Assembly: GCA_902490145.1 (NCBI GenBank)
Contig: CABUCT010000036.1
Location: 1 to 9,787, forward strand
Source: an uncultured Oscillospiraceae bacterium
GTDB taxonomy: Bacteria; Bacillota; Clostridia; Oscillospirales; Acutalibacteraceae
Direction of reading: 5' to 3'
DNA length: 9,787 nt
Part shown: positions 1 through 5,918 of the stretch, piece after piece
Layout: each line of letters starts with the position of its first letter
Numbering within the stretch: the first letter of the stretch is position 1
Notes under the pieces: model-generated
What the model was told of the DNA's origin: nothing
What the model saw: the letters and a program-made list of their open reading frames with translations, nothing else
The model's database searches: none
Translations under genes and position numbers: made by a program

Positions 1-72
1 ACATATTCCCACAATAGTTACTAATATATAACACAGCCAAAACCATAGCATGGACATTCCGAAATTTCGCAT
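1..72 (-). CDS. Possible start of a membrane protein gene, cut by left window edge
   Basis: An ATG at 72-70 opens a frame of 24 codons that runs off the window without a stop. It is preceded at a 7-base distance by AGGGG, a partial Shine-Dalgarno match. The peptide starts MRNFGMSMLWFWLCYILV and is almost entirely hydrophobic from residue 8 on, as expected for a signal anchor or first membrane helix. A weak promoter may lie upstream (TATAGA-like -10 at 122-117, poor -35). The family cannot be recognised from 24 residues. It could be a chance frame, but the ribosome site, hydrophobicity and absence of a stop agree. It lies downstream, on the same strand, of the terminator at 400-430, so it is probably a separate transcription unit. 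Confidence 0.35.
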   Translation of the reverse strand, partial: MRNFGMSMLWFWLCYILVTIVGIC

Positions 73-399
73 TATAATACCCCTAAACTTCTTAAGAATT
101 ATTTTGCTCTTTTTTATCTATACAAACTTTTGCTTTTTCACAATAGTTCCGGACGGTTTAATTTTAACTTAAATTTAGCATAAATGCTTATCAATATTCC
201 GAGCGGTGATCTGTCACCGGCAGAGTTAGTTCCTTATCACTTCTAATCAGGATTTACACAATTAGATATTACCCTAAACACTGCAAGTTCGACTGTTGTT
301 TCTGATTTAATGAAATTTACTTCAATAGTAAAACTATTCACACGGCATACAAACATCCTGAACCTAGCTTTTCTTTATTTAATATAACAATCTAAACAA
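73..399. other. Intergenic stretch, no supported gene
   Basis: AT-rich DNA between the tRNA/ncRNA terminator and the possible membrane protein start. It holds a small hairpin at 204-219 (CGGTGA, 4-base loop, TCACCG) with no T-run on either side, so not a terminator. A 37-codon minus frame (356-243) starts three bases after an AGG-like element but has no other support. Nothing else is seen. Confidence 0.5.
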
Positions 400-430
400 C
401 AAACGAACCCATTTTTGGTGGATTCGTTTG
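400..430 (-). terminator. Rho-independent terminator of the tRNA/ncRNA transcript
   Basis: On the minus strand CAAACGAATCCA pairs with TGGGTTCGTTTG (12 pairs, one T·G) around a 7-base loop, followed by the T-rich tail TTGTTTAGATTGTT. The plus-strand side is followed by a mixed sequence, so the signal works best for minus-strand transcription coming from the tRNA genes and the structured RNA. Confidence 0.7.
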
Positions 431-780
431 TATATGTTATTTCCGTTGGCTGCGAAAAAGCTATTTTTCAATTTTAACAGATTAATTCTAATTCTCGTAA
501 CTCGCAAAAAGTGGTAACAACTATGAATTGTCATGAGGGTGCTTGCAACTGAACAGGCGAGTCGAGCGTGACTTTTTGCGAAAAGGAGGAGTGACGGCAT
601 GAATGAGCCGATGATTTTTCAAAGAAAAATCGTCACGAACGATACATAGTTCGCGACAACATGGTGGAGGCGTCGTCGCACTGGTCGAACCCGTTAGATT
701 CTCCCAGGCTCACTTCCATTCTACGCACAACACGAACCCCCGCGGGAAAACAGTAACTTTCCTCTTAGTGGTTCGTGCAG
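431..780 (-). ncRNA. Unidentified large structured RNA downstream of tRNA-Val
   Basis: About 350 bases with no convincing reading frame, visibly richer in G+C than the flanks, and full of perfect helices when read on the minus strand. In order: CACGAACC 777-770 with GGTTCGTG 738-731, enclosing GGAAAG/TTTTCC (762-757 with 750-745); CTGG 707-704 with CCAG 684-681; an 8-pair hairpin 679-672 with 660-653 whose 11-base loop holds CCTCC; GTGA 636-633 with TCAC 594-591 enclosing hairpins 631-613 and 610-595; an exposed TCCTCC at 590-585; and a 10-pair helix 580-571 with 512-503. A terminator follows at 430-400. There is no room for a promoter between it and tRNA-Val, which ends at 790, so co-transcription with the tRNAs and later processing is inferred. 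Signature sequences of RNase P RNA, tmRNA and SRP RNA were looked for and not found. The raiA RNA class of Firmicutes is one family worth testing, but I cannot confirm it by eye. Confidence 0.5.
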
Positions 781-789
781 CAATAATTT

Positions 790-866
790 TGGTGGACGCA
801 AAGGGACTCGAACCCTTGACCTCTCGCGTGTGAGGCGAACGCTCTAACCAGCTGAGCTATGCGTCC
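790..866 (-). tRNA. tRNA-Val (anticodon CAC)
   Basis: Full cloverleaf on the minus strand: acceptor GGACGCA/TGCGTCC, D-arm GCTC...GAGC, anticodon stem TTCGC/GCGAG with loop CTCACAC (anticodon CAC, reads GUG), T-arm AAGGG TTCGAGT CCCTT, discriminator A and an encoded CCA (792-790). Length is 77 bases. It sits 13 bases after the intergenic hairpin and 9 bases before the structured RNA. Confidence 0.95.
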
Positions 867-879
867 ATTTTTTAATTAT

Positions 880-919
880 ATATCCAAAAACCGGCTCAAA
901 TAAGCCGGTTTTTGGATAT
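880..919 (-). terminator. Strong hairpin between tRNA-Glu and tRNA-Val
   Basis: Perfect 17-pair inverted repeat (880-896 with 903-919, loop CAAATA on the plus strand) with core AGCCGG/CCGGCT flanked by an A-run on one side and a T-run on the other, the form of a bidirectional rho-independent terminator. It follows tRNA-Glu by 4 bases. If it terminates, tRNA-Val and the structured RNA need read-through or their own promoter; a TATAAT on the minus strand at 880-875 touches the hairpin base but has no good -35 (TTATTT at 17 bases). It may instead guide processing of the tRNA precursor. Confidence 0.6.
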
Positions 920-923
920 TAAA

Positions 924-998
924 TGGTGACCCGGACGGGAATCGAACCCGTATTACCGCCGTGAAAGGGCGGTGTCTTAACCGTTTGACCACCGGGCC
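924..998 (-). tRNA. tRNA-Glu (anticodon UUC)
   Basis: Cloverleaf on the minus strand: acceptor GGCCCGG/CCGGGTC (one G·U), anticodon stem ACCGC/GCGGT with loop CCTTTCA... giving anticodon TTC, T-arm ACGGG TTCGATT CCCGT, discriminator A and encoded CCA. Length is 75 bases. It is 5 bases downstream of tRNA-Met. Confidence 0.95.
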
Positions 999-1003
999 AT
1001 CTA

Positions 1004-1080
1004 TGGTAGCGGTAGTCGGATTTGAACCAACGACACTTCGGGTATGAACCGAATGCTCTAGCCAACTGAGCTATACCGCC
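1004..1080 (-). tRNA. tRNA-Met (anticodon CAU), elongator type
   Basis: Cloverleaf on the minus strand: acceptor GGCGGTA/TACCGCT with the G1·U72 pair common in Firmicute elongator tRNA-Met, anticodon stem TTCGG/CCGAA with loop TTCATAC (anticodon CAT), T-arm GTTGG TTCAAAT CCGAC, and encoded CCA. The three consecutive G-C pairs of an initiator anticodon stem are absent, so it is the elongator. It is the first gene of the tRNA operon. Confidence 0.93.
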
Positions 1081-1098
1081 TTACTGAAAGCAAGATGT

Positions 1099-1127
1099 AT
1101 TATACTATGTTCGTCCTCATTTGTCAA
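1099..1127 (-). promoter_or_regulatory. Sigma-A promoter of the tRNA operon
   Basis: Perfect consensus on the minus strand: TTGACA at 1127-1122, a 17-base spacer, TATAAT at 1104-1099. Transcription should start near 1092, about 12 bases before tRNA-Met. A perfect match suits a strongly expressed stable-RNA operon. Confidence 0.9.
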
Positions 1128-1302
1128 CAATTATTTTCTAATTATTAAAAAATTTAATATAAGCTTTGATTACAACACTGTGAATCAATTTTTGCTCTGT
1201 ATTTATTAAAAAATCAATATCTTAAAAATCAAAGTATTTAAACGAAATCAAAAGAATTTCAAAGATTTATGCCTGTTGATTTGATTTTTACCAAAAAAAT
1301 CA
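1128..1302. other. AT-rich spacer between divergent tRNA and rplM promoters
   Basis: Very AT-rich, possibly serving as UP elements or curved DNA for the two strong divergent promoters. No frame, hairpin or repeat here is strong enough to call. Confidence 0.4.
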
Positions 1303-1331
1303 TTGACAGCTATCACCAAATATGATATTAT
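1303..1331 (+). promoter_or_regulatory. Sigma-A promoter of rplM-rpsI
   Basis: TTGACA at 1303-1308, a 17-base spacer and TATTAT at 1326-1331. The start point would be near 1338, giving a leader of about 68 bases before rplM. Confidence 0.85.
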
Positions 1332-1337
1332 CATCAA

Positions 1338-1405
1338 GCGGTTCATTTGGAATTTGAACCTATACTTAGTTTTATATTTAATTTAATATACGGAGGAACG
1401 CAATT
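1338..1405 (+). promoter_or_regulatory. rplM leader with hairpin, candidate L13 autoregulatory leader
   Basis: The leader begins with an inverted repeat GGTTCA (1340-1345) / TGAACC (1355-1360) right at the expected transcript start and ends with the ribosome site GGAGG at 1392-1396, 9 bases before the ATG. In Bacillus and relatives an L13 leader RNA precedes rplM and is thought to bind its own product. Position and hairpin fit, but I cannot match the family's conserved bases by eye. Confidence 0.35.
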
Positions 1406-1834
1406 ATGTCAACCTATATGCCAGGAACAGCCGACATTGAGCGAAAATGGTATGTTATTGATGCAGCTGACAAGCCTTTGGGTCGTGTTGCTGCTGTTGC
1501 CGCCGATCTTCTTCGCGGCAAACGCAAAACCATCTTTGTCCCTCACATCGACTGTGGAGATCATGTTATCATTATCAATGCCGACAAGGCAATTCTGACC
1601 GGACGTAAGCTCGACCAGAAATACTATCGTCGTCACACCGGTTACATCGGACATCTTAAAGAGGTAAATTATCGCACTCTTATGTCCAGCCGTCCCGAAC
1701 TTGCTATGGAGCTTGCCGTTAAAGGTATGGTTCCCGACACCACTATCGGTCGTTCAGCTCTTACAAGACTCAGAGTTTACAAGGGCAGCGAACACAAGCA
1801 TCAGGCTCAAAAGCCCGAAGCTTACACGCTTTAA
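1406..1834 (+). CDS. rplM: 50S ribosomal protein L13
   Basis: Encodes 142 residues, the usual length of bacterial L13, an early-assembly protein that binds 23S rRNA in the large subunit. Family sequences are clear: WYVIDAADKPLGRVA near residues 15-29, GDHVIIINADK at 51-61, YYRRHTGYIGHLKE around 73-86, AVKGM at 104-108 and the near C-terminal VYKGSEHKHQAQKP. The start is set by GGAGG 9 bases upstream and by the typical N-terminus (STYMPG). It is 16 bases upstream of rpsI, the conserved rplM-rpsI operon of bacteria, transcribed from the promoter at 1303-1331. The codon use is rich in C-ending codons compared with the AT-rich surroundings, as in highly expressed genes. A frame starting at 1347 overlaps it in another phase and is a shadow. 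Confidence 0.97.
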   Translation: MSTYMPGTADIERKWYVIDAADKPLGRVAAVAADLLRGKRKTIFVPHIDCGDHVIIINADKAILTGRKLDQKYYRRHTGYIGHLKEVNYRTLMSSRPELAMELAVKGMVPDTTIGRSALTRLRVYKGSEHKHQAQKPEAYTL

Positions 1835-1850
1835 GGGAGGTAACTAAACT

Positions 1851-2249
1851 ATGTACGATAGCAAACCTTATTTTTATGGTACCGGACGCAGAAAGAGCTC
1901 TGTAGCTCGTGTTCGCGTTTATAACGGAACCGGTAAAATCACAATAAATGACCGTGACATCGACGATTATTTTGGTCTTGAAACTCTTAAACTTATTGTT
2001 CGTCAGCCCATGTCTGCTACTAACACCAACGGAAAATTCGACATTGTTTGTCGAGTTACCGGAGGCGGTGTAACAGGTCAGGCCGGTGCTATTCGTCACG
2101 GACTTTCACGTGCTCTTCTTCAATATGACGCTGAGCTTCGTCCGATCCTTAAAAAGGCCGGCTTCCTCACCCGTGACCCGAGAATGAAAGAACGTAAGAA
2201 ATACGGTCTCAAAGGTGCACGTCGTGCTCCCCAGTTCTCAAAGAGATAA
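1851..2249 (+). CDS. rpsI: 30S ribosomal protein S9
   Basis: Encodes 132 residues, close to the usual 130. S9 sits in the head of the small subunit and its C-terminal tail reaches the P-site tRNA. Visible family motifs: YGTGRRKSSVARVR at 9-22, GGGVTGQAGAIRHGLSRAL at 71-89, LTRDPRMKERKK at 106-117 and the invariant end PQFSKR. The start is set by GGGAGGT about 10 bases before the ATG. It is the second gene of the rplM operon and is followed 15 bases after its stop by a terminator. The penultimate basic stretch reads KGARRAP, slightly less basic than the common KARRRP form, which is a normal variation. Confidence 0.97.
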   Translation: MYDSKPYFYGTGRRKSSVARVRVYNGTGKITINDRDIDDYFGLETLKLIVRQPMSATNTNGKFDIVCRVTGGGVTGQAGAIRHGLSRALLQYDAELRPILKKAGFLTRDPRMKERKKYGLKGARRAPQFSKR

Positions 2250-2264
2250 AAATTCAAAATTCAG

Positions 2265-2304
2265 CCCTCGGAAACTCTGTGTTTTCGGGGGTTTATTTAT
2301 TTTT
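2265..2304 (+). terminator. Rho-independent terminator of rplM-rpsI
   Basis: CCCTCGGAAA (2265-2274) pairs with TTTTCGGGGG (2282-2291) with two G·U pairs and a 7-base loop, followed by TTTATTTATTTTT. It begins 15 bases after the rpsI stop. Confidence 0.85.
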
Positions 2305-2576
2305 AAATTATTTTCCGCTCTCATAATTTCACCGACACAACACAAAAAGCCAATATGAACAGATAATTTCAAGTTTTCAATAATTATTGTTATTATATCT
2401 TGTTCCTCTGATAAGCCAGGTATTTGTGGAGTATATTCTGTTTTAAAAATAGATAAATTCAAAAAATTCAGTTGTAATAACACTTTTTTATATTTTATTA
2501 ATCTATTTTCTGCTCTGATTATATACCGGTAGATATACTCAGGGTGTTTATCATTTAAATAATATTTTATGTTTGC
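2305..2576 (-). pseudogene. Possible gene remnant in AT-rich spacer
   Basis: The minus strand is open for about 112 codons from 2576 (just after a TAA at 2579-2577) to the stop at 2238, though the DNA is only about a quarter G+C, where a stop would be expected roughly every 12 codons. The encoded text includes stretches such as KHPEYIYRYIIRAENRL and TPQIPGLSEEQDII, protein-like rather than low-complexity. There is no ATG in the early part, and the GTG at 2483-2481 has no Shine-Dalgarno site. The last codons pass through the rpsI terminator, so that part is chance. The best reading is a decayed gene or a gene piece that lost its start. No family is recognised. If it is not coding, this spacer holds nothing else visible. 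Confidence 0.25.
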
Positions 2577-2584
2577 TTAAAAAC

Positions 2585-2625
2585 TAAAATCCCGAACTCA
2601 CAAATGGCATGAGTTCGGGATTTTA
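2585..2625 (-). terminator. Terminator of the trkA-trkH operon
   Basis: A 16-pair perfect stem (2585-2600 with 2610-2625, core CCCGAACTCA/TGAGTTCGGG, 9-base loop) lies 11 bases after the trkH stop. On the minus strand it is followed by GTTTTTAAGC, and on the plus strand also by a short T-run, so it may act in both directions. Confidence 0.85.
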
Positions 2626-2636
2626 AACTTTATACA

Positions 2637-4082
2637 TTATTTTTTCGTCCAGGTTGATGGTGCAAATGCAATAATTATCGGGAACAATTCAAGTCTTCCC
2701 AAAAGCATCGCAAACGAAAGGGTTATTTTCGAGAGAGCCGAATATGCGGAATAGTTTGATGCCGGTCCAACCAGATTAAATCCAGGACCTATATTATTAA
2801 AACATGCTGCAACAGCACTAAAATTTGTTTCGAAACTTAGATTACTCTCTACACACAATACGAGAAAAATCGCTAGAAAACAGAATAAATATAATGCAAG
2901 ATAATTGTTAACTCCGTTTATTGTTGCATCATCAATATTCTTTCCTTCAAATCTCACCGTACTGACTAAACGCGGATGTATAAGCCGTTTTATTTCTCTC
3001 TTTATGTTCTTAAATAAAAGTACAATTCTTGATACTTTTATTCCCCCTCCTGTCGATCCAGCACAAGCCCCAATAAACATAAGCAATAACAATATTCCTT
3101 TTGAAAGTTCGGGCCAACTATCAAAATCTGCAGTAGAAAATCCTGTGGTTGTCATAATTGAAGACACTTGAAAAAAAGACAGCCTGAGTGCCTTGGAAAA
3201 ATTTTTATATATAGGAAGAATATTTGCACATATAACCGCGGCCGAGGCGGCGATTATTCCAAAGTATCCCCACAATTCTTCGCTCTTTAAAACAGAGCGA
3301 ATACGCCCTATTATACAAAGATAAAACAAATTGAAGTTTATTCCGAAAAGCATCATAAATATACCAATAACCCATTGCAAATAAGAGGAATATCCTTCAA
3401 CACTGTCGGCTTTCATTCCAAATCCGCCGGTACCCGCGGTTCCAAAGGAATGAATCAAGCTATCAAAAACCGGCATTCCACCGCAAATAAGCATGATTAT
3501 CTCAACGACTGTCATCGCTATATAAATCAGATATAATATTTTTGCGGTTTCTTTAATCTTCGGTACCAGTTTTCCCATAATCGGTCCCGGCATCTCTGCT
3601 CTTAATATATGAATTGAGCGATCAGAAACATTAGGCATTATTGCAACGATAAATACCAGAACACCCATACCGCCTATCCAGTGGGTAAAGCTTCTCCAAA
3701 ACAGAATTCCGTGGCTCATAAGCTCCACATTTTCAACAATAGATGCACCGGTAGTGGTAAATCCGCTTACAGTTTCAAAGAAAGCGTTTACAAATGAAGG
3801 AATCTCCTTGCTTATAACAAAAGGGAATGCTCCGATAATAGACAATATAATCCATGCCAAAGCAACCGTAACAAATCCTTCCTTGGCATAAATAACATGG
3901 CTTTTGGGCTTACATATTAACATAAGTGGAACACCTATTAATAAAGCTATTCCAATAGATATGGCAAATGAAACCACACACTGTTCTTGATATATTAATG
4001 ACACGATTAACGGTAGCAACATTAATACCGCTTCACAGCAGGTTATAAGACCCACTGTAAAAAAAACCATTCTTCGATTCAT
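2637..4082 (-). CDS. trkH: TrkH-family potassium channel subunit
   Basis: Encodes 481 residues, the usual length of TrkH. This is the membrane subunit through which K+ enters the cell, gated by the cytoplasmic TrkA ring. The four pore loops of the TrkH/KtrB/HKT superfamily can be seen: TTTGAS at 109-114, GTAGTGGFG at 214-222, TTTGFS at 311-316 and NNIGPGF at 429-435. Further hallmarks are HWIGGMG at 134-140 and GSTGGGIK at 342-349, the intramembrane loop after helix D3M2 region that gates the channel. Many hydrophobic helices lie between. It follows trkA by 15 bases, so the two are one operon; the ribosome site is weak (TTGGA), suggesting translational coupling to trkA. The start MNRRMVFF is the first ATG after the trkA stop. 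The length and the full first-domain helices favour TrkH over KtrB. Confidence 0.93.
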   Translation of the reverse strand: MNRRMVFFTVGLITCCEAVLMLLPLIVSLIYQEQCVVSFAISIGIALLIGVPLMLICKPKSHVIYAKEGFVTVALAWIILSIIGAFPFVISKEIPSFVNAFFETVSGFTTTGASIVENVELMSHGILFWRSFTHWIGGMGVLVFIVAIMPNVSDRSIHILRAEMPGPIMGKLVPKIKETAKILYLIYIAMTVVEIIMLICGGMPVFDSLIHSFGTAGTGGFGMKADSVEGYSSYLQWVIGIFMMLFGINFNLFYLCIIGRIRSVLKSEELWGYFGIIAASAAVICANILPIYKNFSKALRLSFFQVSSIMTTTGFSTADFDSWPELSKGILLLLMFIGACAGSTGGGIKVSRIVLLFKNIKREIKRLIHPRLVSTVRFEGKNIDDATINGVNNYLALYLFCFLAIFLVLCVESNLSFETNFSAVAACFNNIGPGFNLVGPASNYSAYSALSKITLSFAMLLGRLELFPIIIAFAPSTWTKK

Positions 4083-4097
4083 AAATACAATCCAACT

Positions 4098-5456
4098 TTA
4101 CTTTATAATATCCGACAAATCCTGAAGACGCTGACCTGCCGCTAAAACAATGACCTTATCCCCCGATAATATCATATCATCACCCGTTGGAATAATAGGT
4201 TTGCGATTTCTTATTATACCTGCTATAAGAATGTTAGGCTTTAGCTGCAGCTCCTTAAAAGGCACCTGAACCTTCTTAAAATCCGATCCGACATTGAATT
4301 CCAACGCTTCTGCCTTACCATCCATTAATTTATATAGTGTTTCCACATTACTTCCCATTGAGTTTCTCAATGCTCTCGCATATCTGACAAAAATATCCGA
4401 TATTATATTTTTTGGTGAAACAATACATTCAAGTCCCAATCCGTCTGCAATGCTTGCGAGTTCATCGCGATTTACCTTGGATATTACCTTGGGAACATTT
4501 TTAGATGCCGCATAAAAGGAAATAAGAATATTTTCTTCATCAATCCCCGTAAGTGCCACAAAGGCATCCATTGATTCTATTCCCTCTTCAAGCAGAAGCT
4601 CCTGCTGTGCTCCATCTCCGCTTATAACTGTGGAAGACGGTAGGATTTCAGAAAACTCGGCACATCTTTTTTTATCTTTCTCTATGATCTTAACTGAATT
4701 TCCTGCAGCTGTTAACATTTTAGCGAGATAATAGGTTGTTCGACTTGCACCTAAAATCATTATATTTCGAGCCTGCTTTTGAAGTATATTAAGCTTTTTT
4801 AAAAATTTAGTAATTTCAATTGGGGTGGCAGTAATACCTATTTTATCCCCGACGTTCAACTCAAAGCTTCCGTCCGGAATATATACTTTGTCTCCACGCT
4901 GAACCGCACAGATAAGCACCTTTGAATCATATTTTTCACGCAATTCGCAAAGTTTTAGACCAACCAAAGCAGAATTTGATTTAAGTCGTATTTCGACCAT
5001 TTCAAAATTGCGATGTGAAAATGGTTCGATTTTTACGGCAGACGGAAATTTTAGTATATTAAAAAGCTCCTTAGCCGTCATAAATTCAGGATTAATTGAC
5101 ATCGATAAATCCAACTGCTGACGCATAAATCCCAAACTATGTGCATTATACTCCGGATTTCTTATTCGTGCTATCGTATGATTTGCCCCCATCTTTTTGG
5201 CAATAAAACAACTTAGCATATTAAGCTCATCCGAACCAGTAACAGCCACGAAAAGCTCGGTCTTTTCAACACCAGCTTCTTCTAATGTTTCACAATCCGC
5301 ACCGTTTCCGGACACTCCCATTACATCATATATATTTGTTATTTCGGATACTATATTAGGATCATTATCAATAACAACAAGATCATGTCCTTCAGAAACA
5401 AGGCTTTGCACCACCGTTGTTCCGATTTTACCGCAGCCAACAACAATAACATTCAT
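4098..5456 (-). CDS. trkA: TrkA, cytoplasmic RCK regulator of K+ uptake
   Basis: Encodes 452 residues with the duplicated layout of TrkA: RCK_N (about 1-130), RCK_C (about 140-222), RCK_N (about 230-355), RCK_C (about 372-452). TrkA forms a ring beneath TrkH and gates it in response to NAD(H)/ATP-type ligands. The first Rossmann fold has a perfect GCGKIG at 7-12 and the ribose-binding acidic residue D30 after strand two. The second has GASRTT at 236-241 in place of GxGxxG, with E259 in the acidic position, so its nucleotide binding may be altered. The start is set by AAGGA 8 bases before the ATG. It is first in the operon with trkH and has a candidate promoter about 75-100 bases upstream. No c-di-AMP riboswitch, common before Firmicute K+ genes, is seen in the short leader. 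Confidence 0.94.
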   Translation of the reverse strand: MNVIVVGCGKIGTTVVQSLVSEGHDLVVIDNDPNIVSEITNIYDVMGVSGNGADCETLEEAGVEKTELFVAVTGSDELNMLSCFIAKKMGANHTIARIRNPEYNAHSLGFMRQQLDLSMSINPEFMTAKELFNILKFPSAVKIEPFSHRNFEMVEIRLKSNSALVGLKLCELREKYDSKVLICAVQRGDKVYIPDGSFELNVGDKIGITATPIEITKFLKKLNILQKQARNIMILGASRTTYYLAKMLTAAGNSVKIIEKDKKRCAEFSEILPSSTVISGDGAQQELLLEEGIESMDAFVALTGIDEENILISFYAASKNVPKVISKVNRDELASIADGLGLECIVSPKNIISDIFVRYARALRNSMGSNVETLYKLMDGKAEALEFNVGSDFKKVQVPFKELQLKPNILIAGIIRNRKPIIPTGDDMILSGDKVIVLAAGQRLQDLSDIIK

Positions 5457-5527
5457 TGAATATGTCCTTCTTTTATAATATTTGTCTTAAAATAATGTGT
5501 TTTATTTTGCCCAGACAATTCATTGGT

Positions 5528-5556
5528 ATTGTACTACATTACTATTCCTTTTTCTA
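5528..5556 (-). promoter_or_regulatory. Candidate promoter of trkA-trkH
   Basis: On the minus strand TAGAAA (5556-5551), a 17-base spacer and TACAAT (5533-5528), giving a leader of about 65 bases before trkA. The -35 matches consensus at four of six positions. The leader shows no large structure. Confidence 0.4.
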
Positions 5557-5599
5557 TACCTTTTGCAAGATATTTTTAGTTTTTTGTAAAAATATCCGT

Positions 5600-5628
5600 T
5601 TTACAAATCTACGAACAGACAATATAAT
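5600..5628 (+). promoter_or_regulatory. Promoter of an orphan non-coding transcript
   Basis: TTTACA at 5600-5605, a 17-base spacer, TATAAT at 5623-5628: a near-perfect sigma-A promoter pointing away from trkA toward a region with no plus-strand gene. Expected start near 5635. Confidence 0.7.
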
Positions 5629-5634
5629 CAGAGA

Positions 5635-5909
5635 ATCGTAGTTTTTTAAGAACAACATCGTTTCCGGCATGCCCTCTGCTCACAATACTGGAAGTATTAT
5701 TCGATCGGGACGTTTAACCGTTAAAAAGTGCTGTATCTTACAAAAAGCTTCTCTGGAAACGGGAAAATTGTTTGTCTTTTGGAAAGCGGTAAAATCCGTA
5801 AATCCGGTACCCGCAAACGTTAAGGATCATGACTGCCGACAAAGCCGGTGGATCTACAATTATAAAAAATCACAAGAGATTTATTAAAAGTCCCTTGTAA
5901 TTTTCTTGT
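5635..5909 (+). ncRNA. Orphan structured RNA resembling a cobalamin riboswitch
   Basis: Bounded by a near-consensus promoter and a terminator-like hairpin, with no plus-strand gene after it. The 5' end GTAGTTTTTT (5638-5647) can pair with AAAAAATCAC (5864-5873), closing a multi-branch domain as an aptamer P1 does. Inside, 5780-5822 reads TGGAA-AGCGGT-AAAATCC, then CCCGC and A(A)CGTTAA, matching the order GGGAA-GGUG-AAUCC-CCCGC-ACUGUAA of the B12 aptamer core. At 5842-5857 AAGCCGGTGGATCTAC resembles the 3' core box of the type AAGYCRGGAGACCUGC. Differences: GGT lacks the following G, the AATCC-CCCGC spacing is long, the box is degenerate and the optional outer arm is missing. It may be a divergent or decaying cobalamin riboswitch, or an unrelated structured RNA. 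A perfect mini-hairpin lies at 5684-5698. A 72-codon frame over it has no ribosome site and is not believed. Confidence 0.4.
5872..5909 (+). terminator. Terminator-like hairpin of the orphan RNA
   Basis: ACAAGAGA (5872-5879) pairs with TCCCTTGT (5891-5898) with one mismatch, extended inward by a few weak pairs, followed by AATTTTCTTGT. Its 5' arm shares bases 5872-5873 with the 3' strand of the proposed closing helix, so the two could be partly exclusive, as in a switching expression platform. Confidence 0.45.
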
Positions 5910-5918
5910 ATATAAGAA

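Noticed and set aside
204..219. Hairpin as a terminator
   Set aside because: Six pairs only and no T-run on either strand.
243..356. 37-codon minus-strand frame starting MFVCRVNSF
   Set aside because: Only a weak AGG near the start, no promoter, no recognisable sequence; too short to separate from chance.
379..600. 73-codon minus-strand frame
   Set aside because: It lies over the helices and terminator of the structured RNA, and its sequence has no recognisable domain; the base-pairing explains the region better.
431..780. RNase P RNA, tmRNA or SRP RNA
   Set aside because: A GAGGAAAGT stretch at 764-756 minus recalls RNase P, but the partner CR-V sequence is absent; there is no tag frame or tRNA-like ends for tmRNA, and no SRP domain IV loop.
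5457..5560. c-di-AMP (ydaO) riboswitch before trkA
   Set aside because: Expected from other Firmicute K+ genes, but the leader from the proposed promoter is only about 65 bases and lacks the conserved aptamer sequences.
5456..5641. 61-codon plus-strand frame rich in F, I and Y
   Set aside because: Typical translation of AT-rich spacer; it covers the trkA leader and promoter and has no ribosome site.
5669..5887. 72-codon plus-strand frame over the orphan RNA
   Set aside because: No Shine-Dalgarno site before the ATG, and the DNA is better explained as structured RNA.
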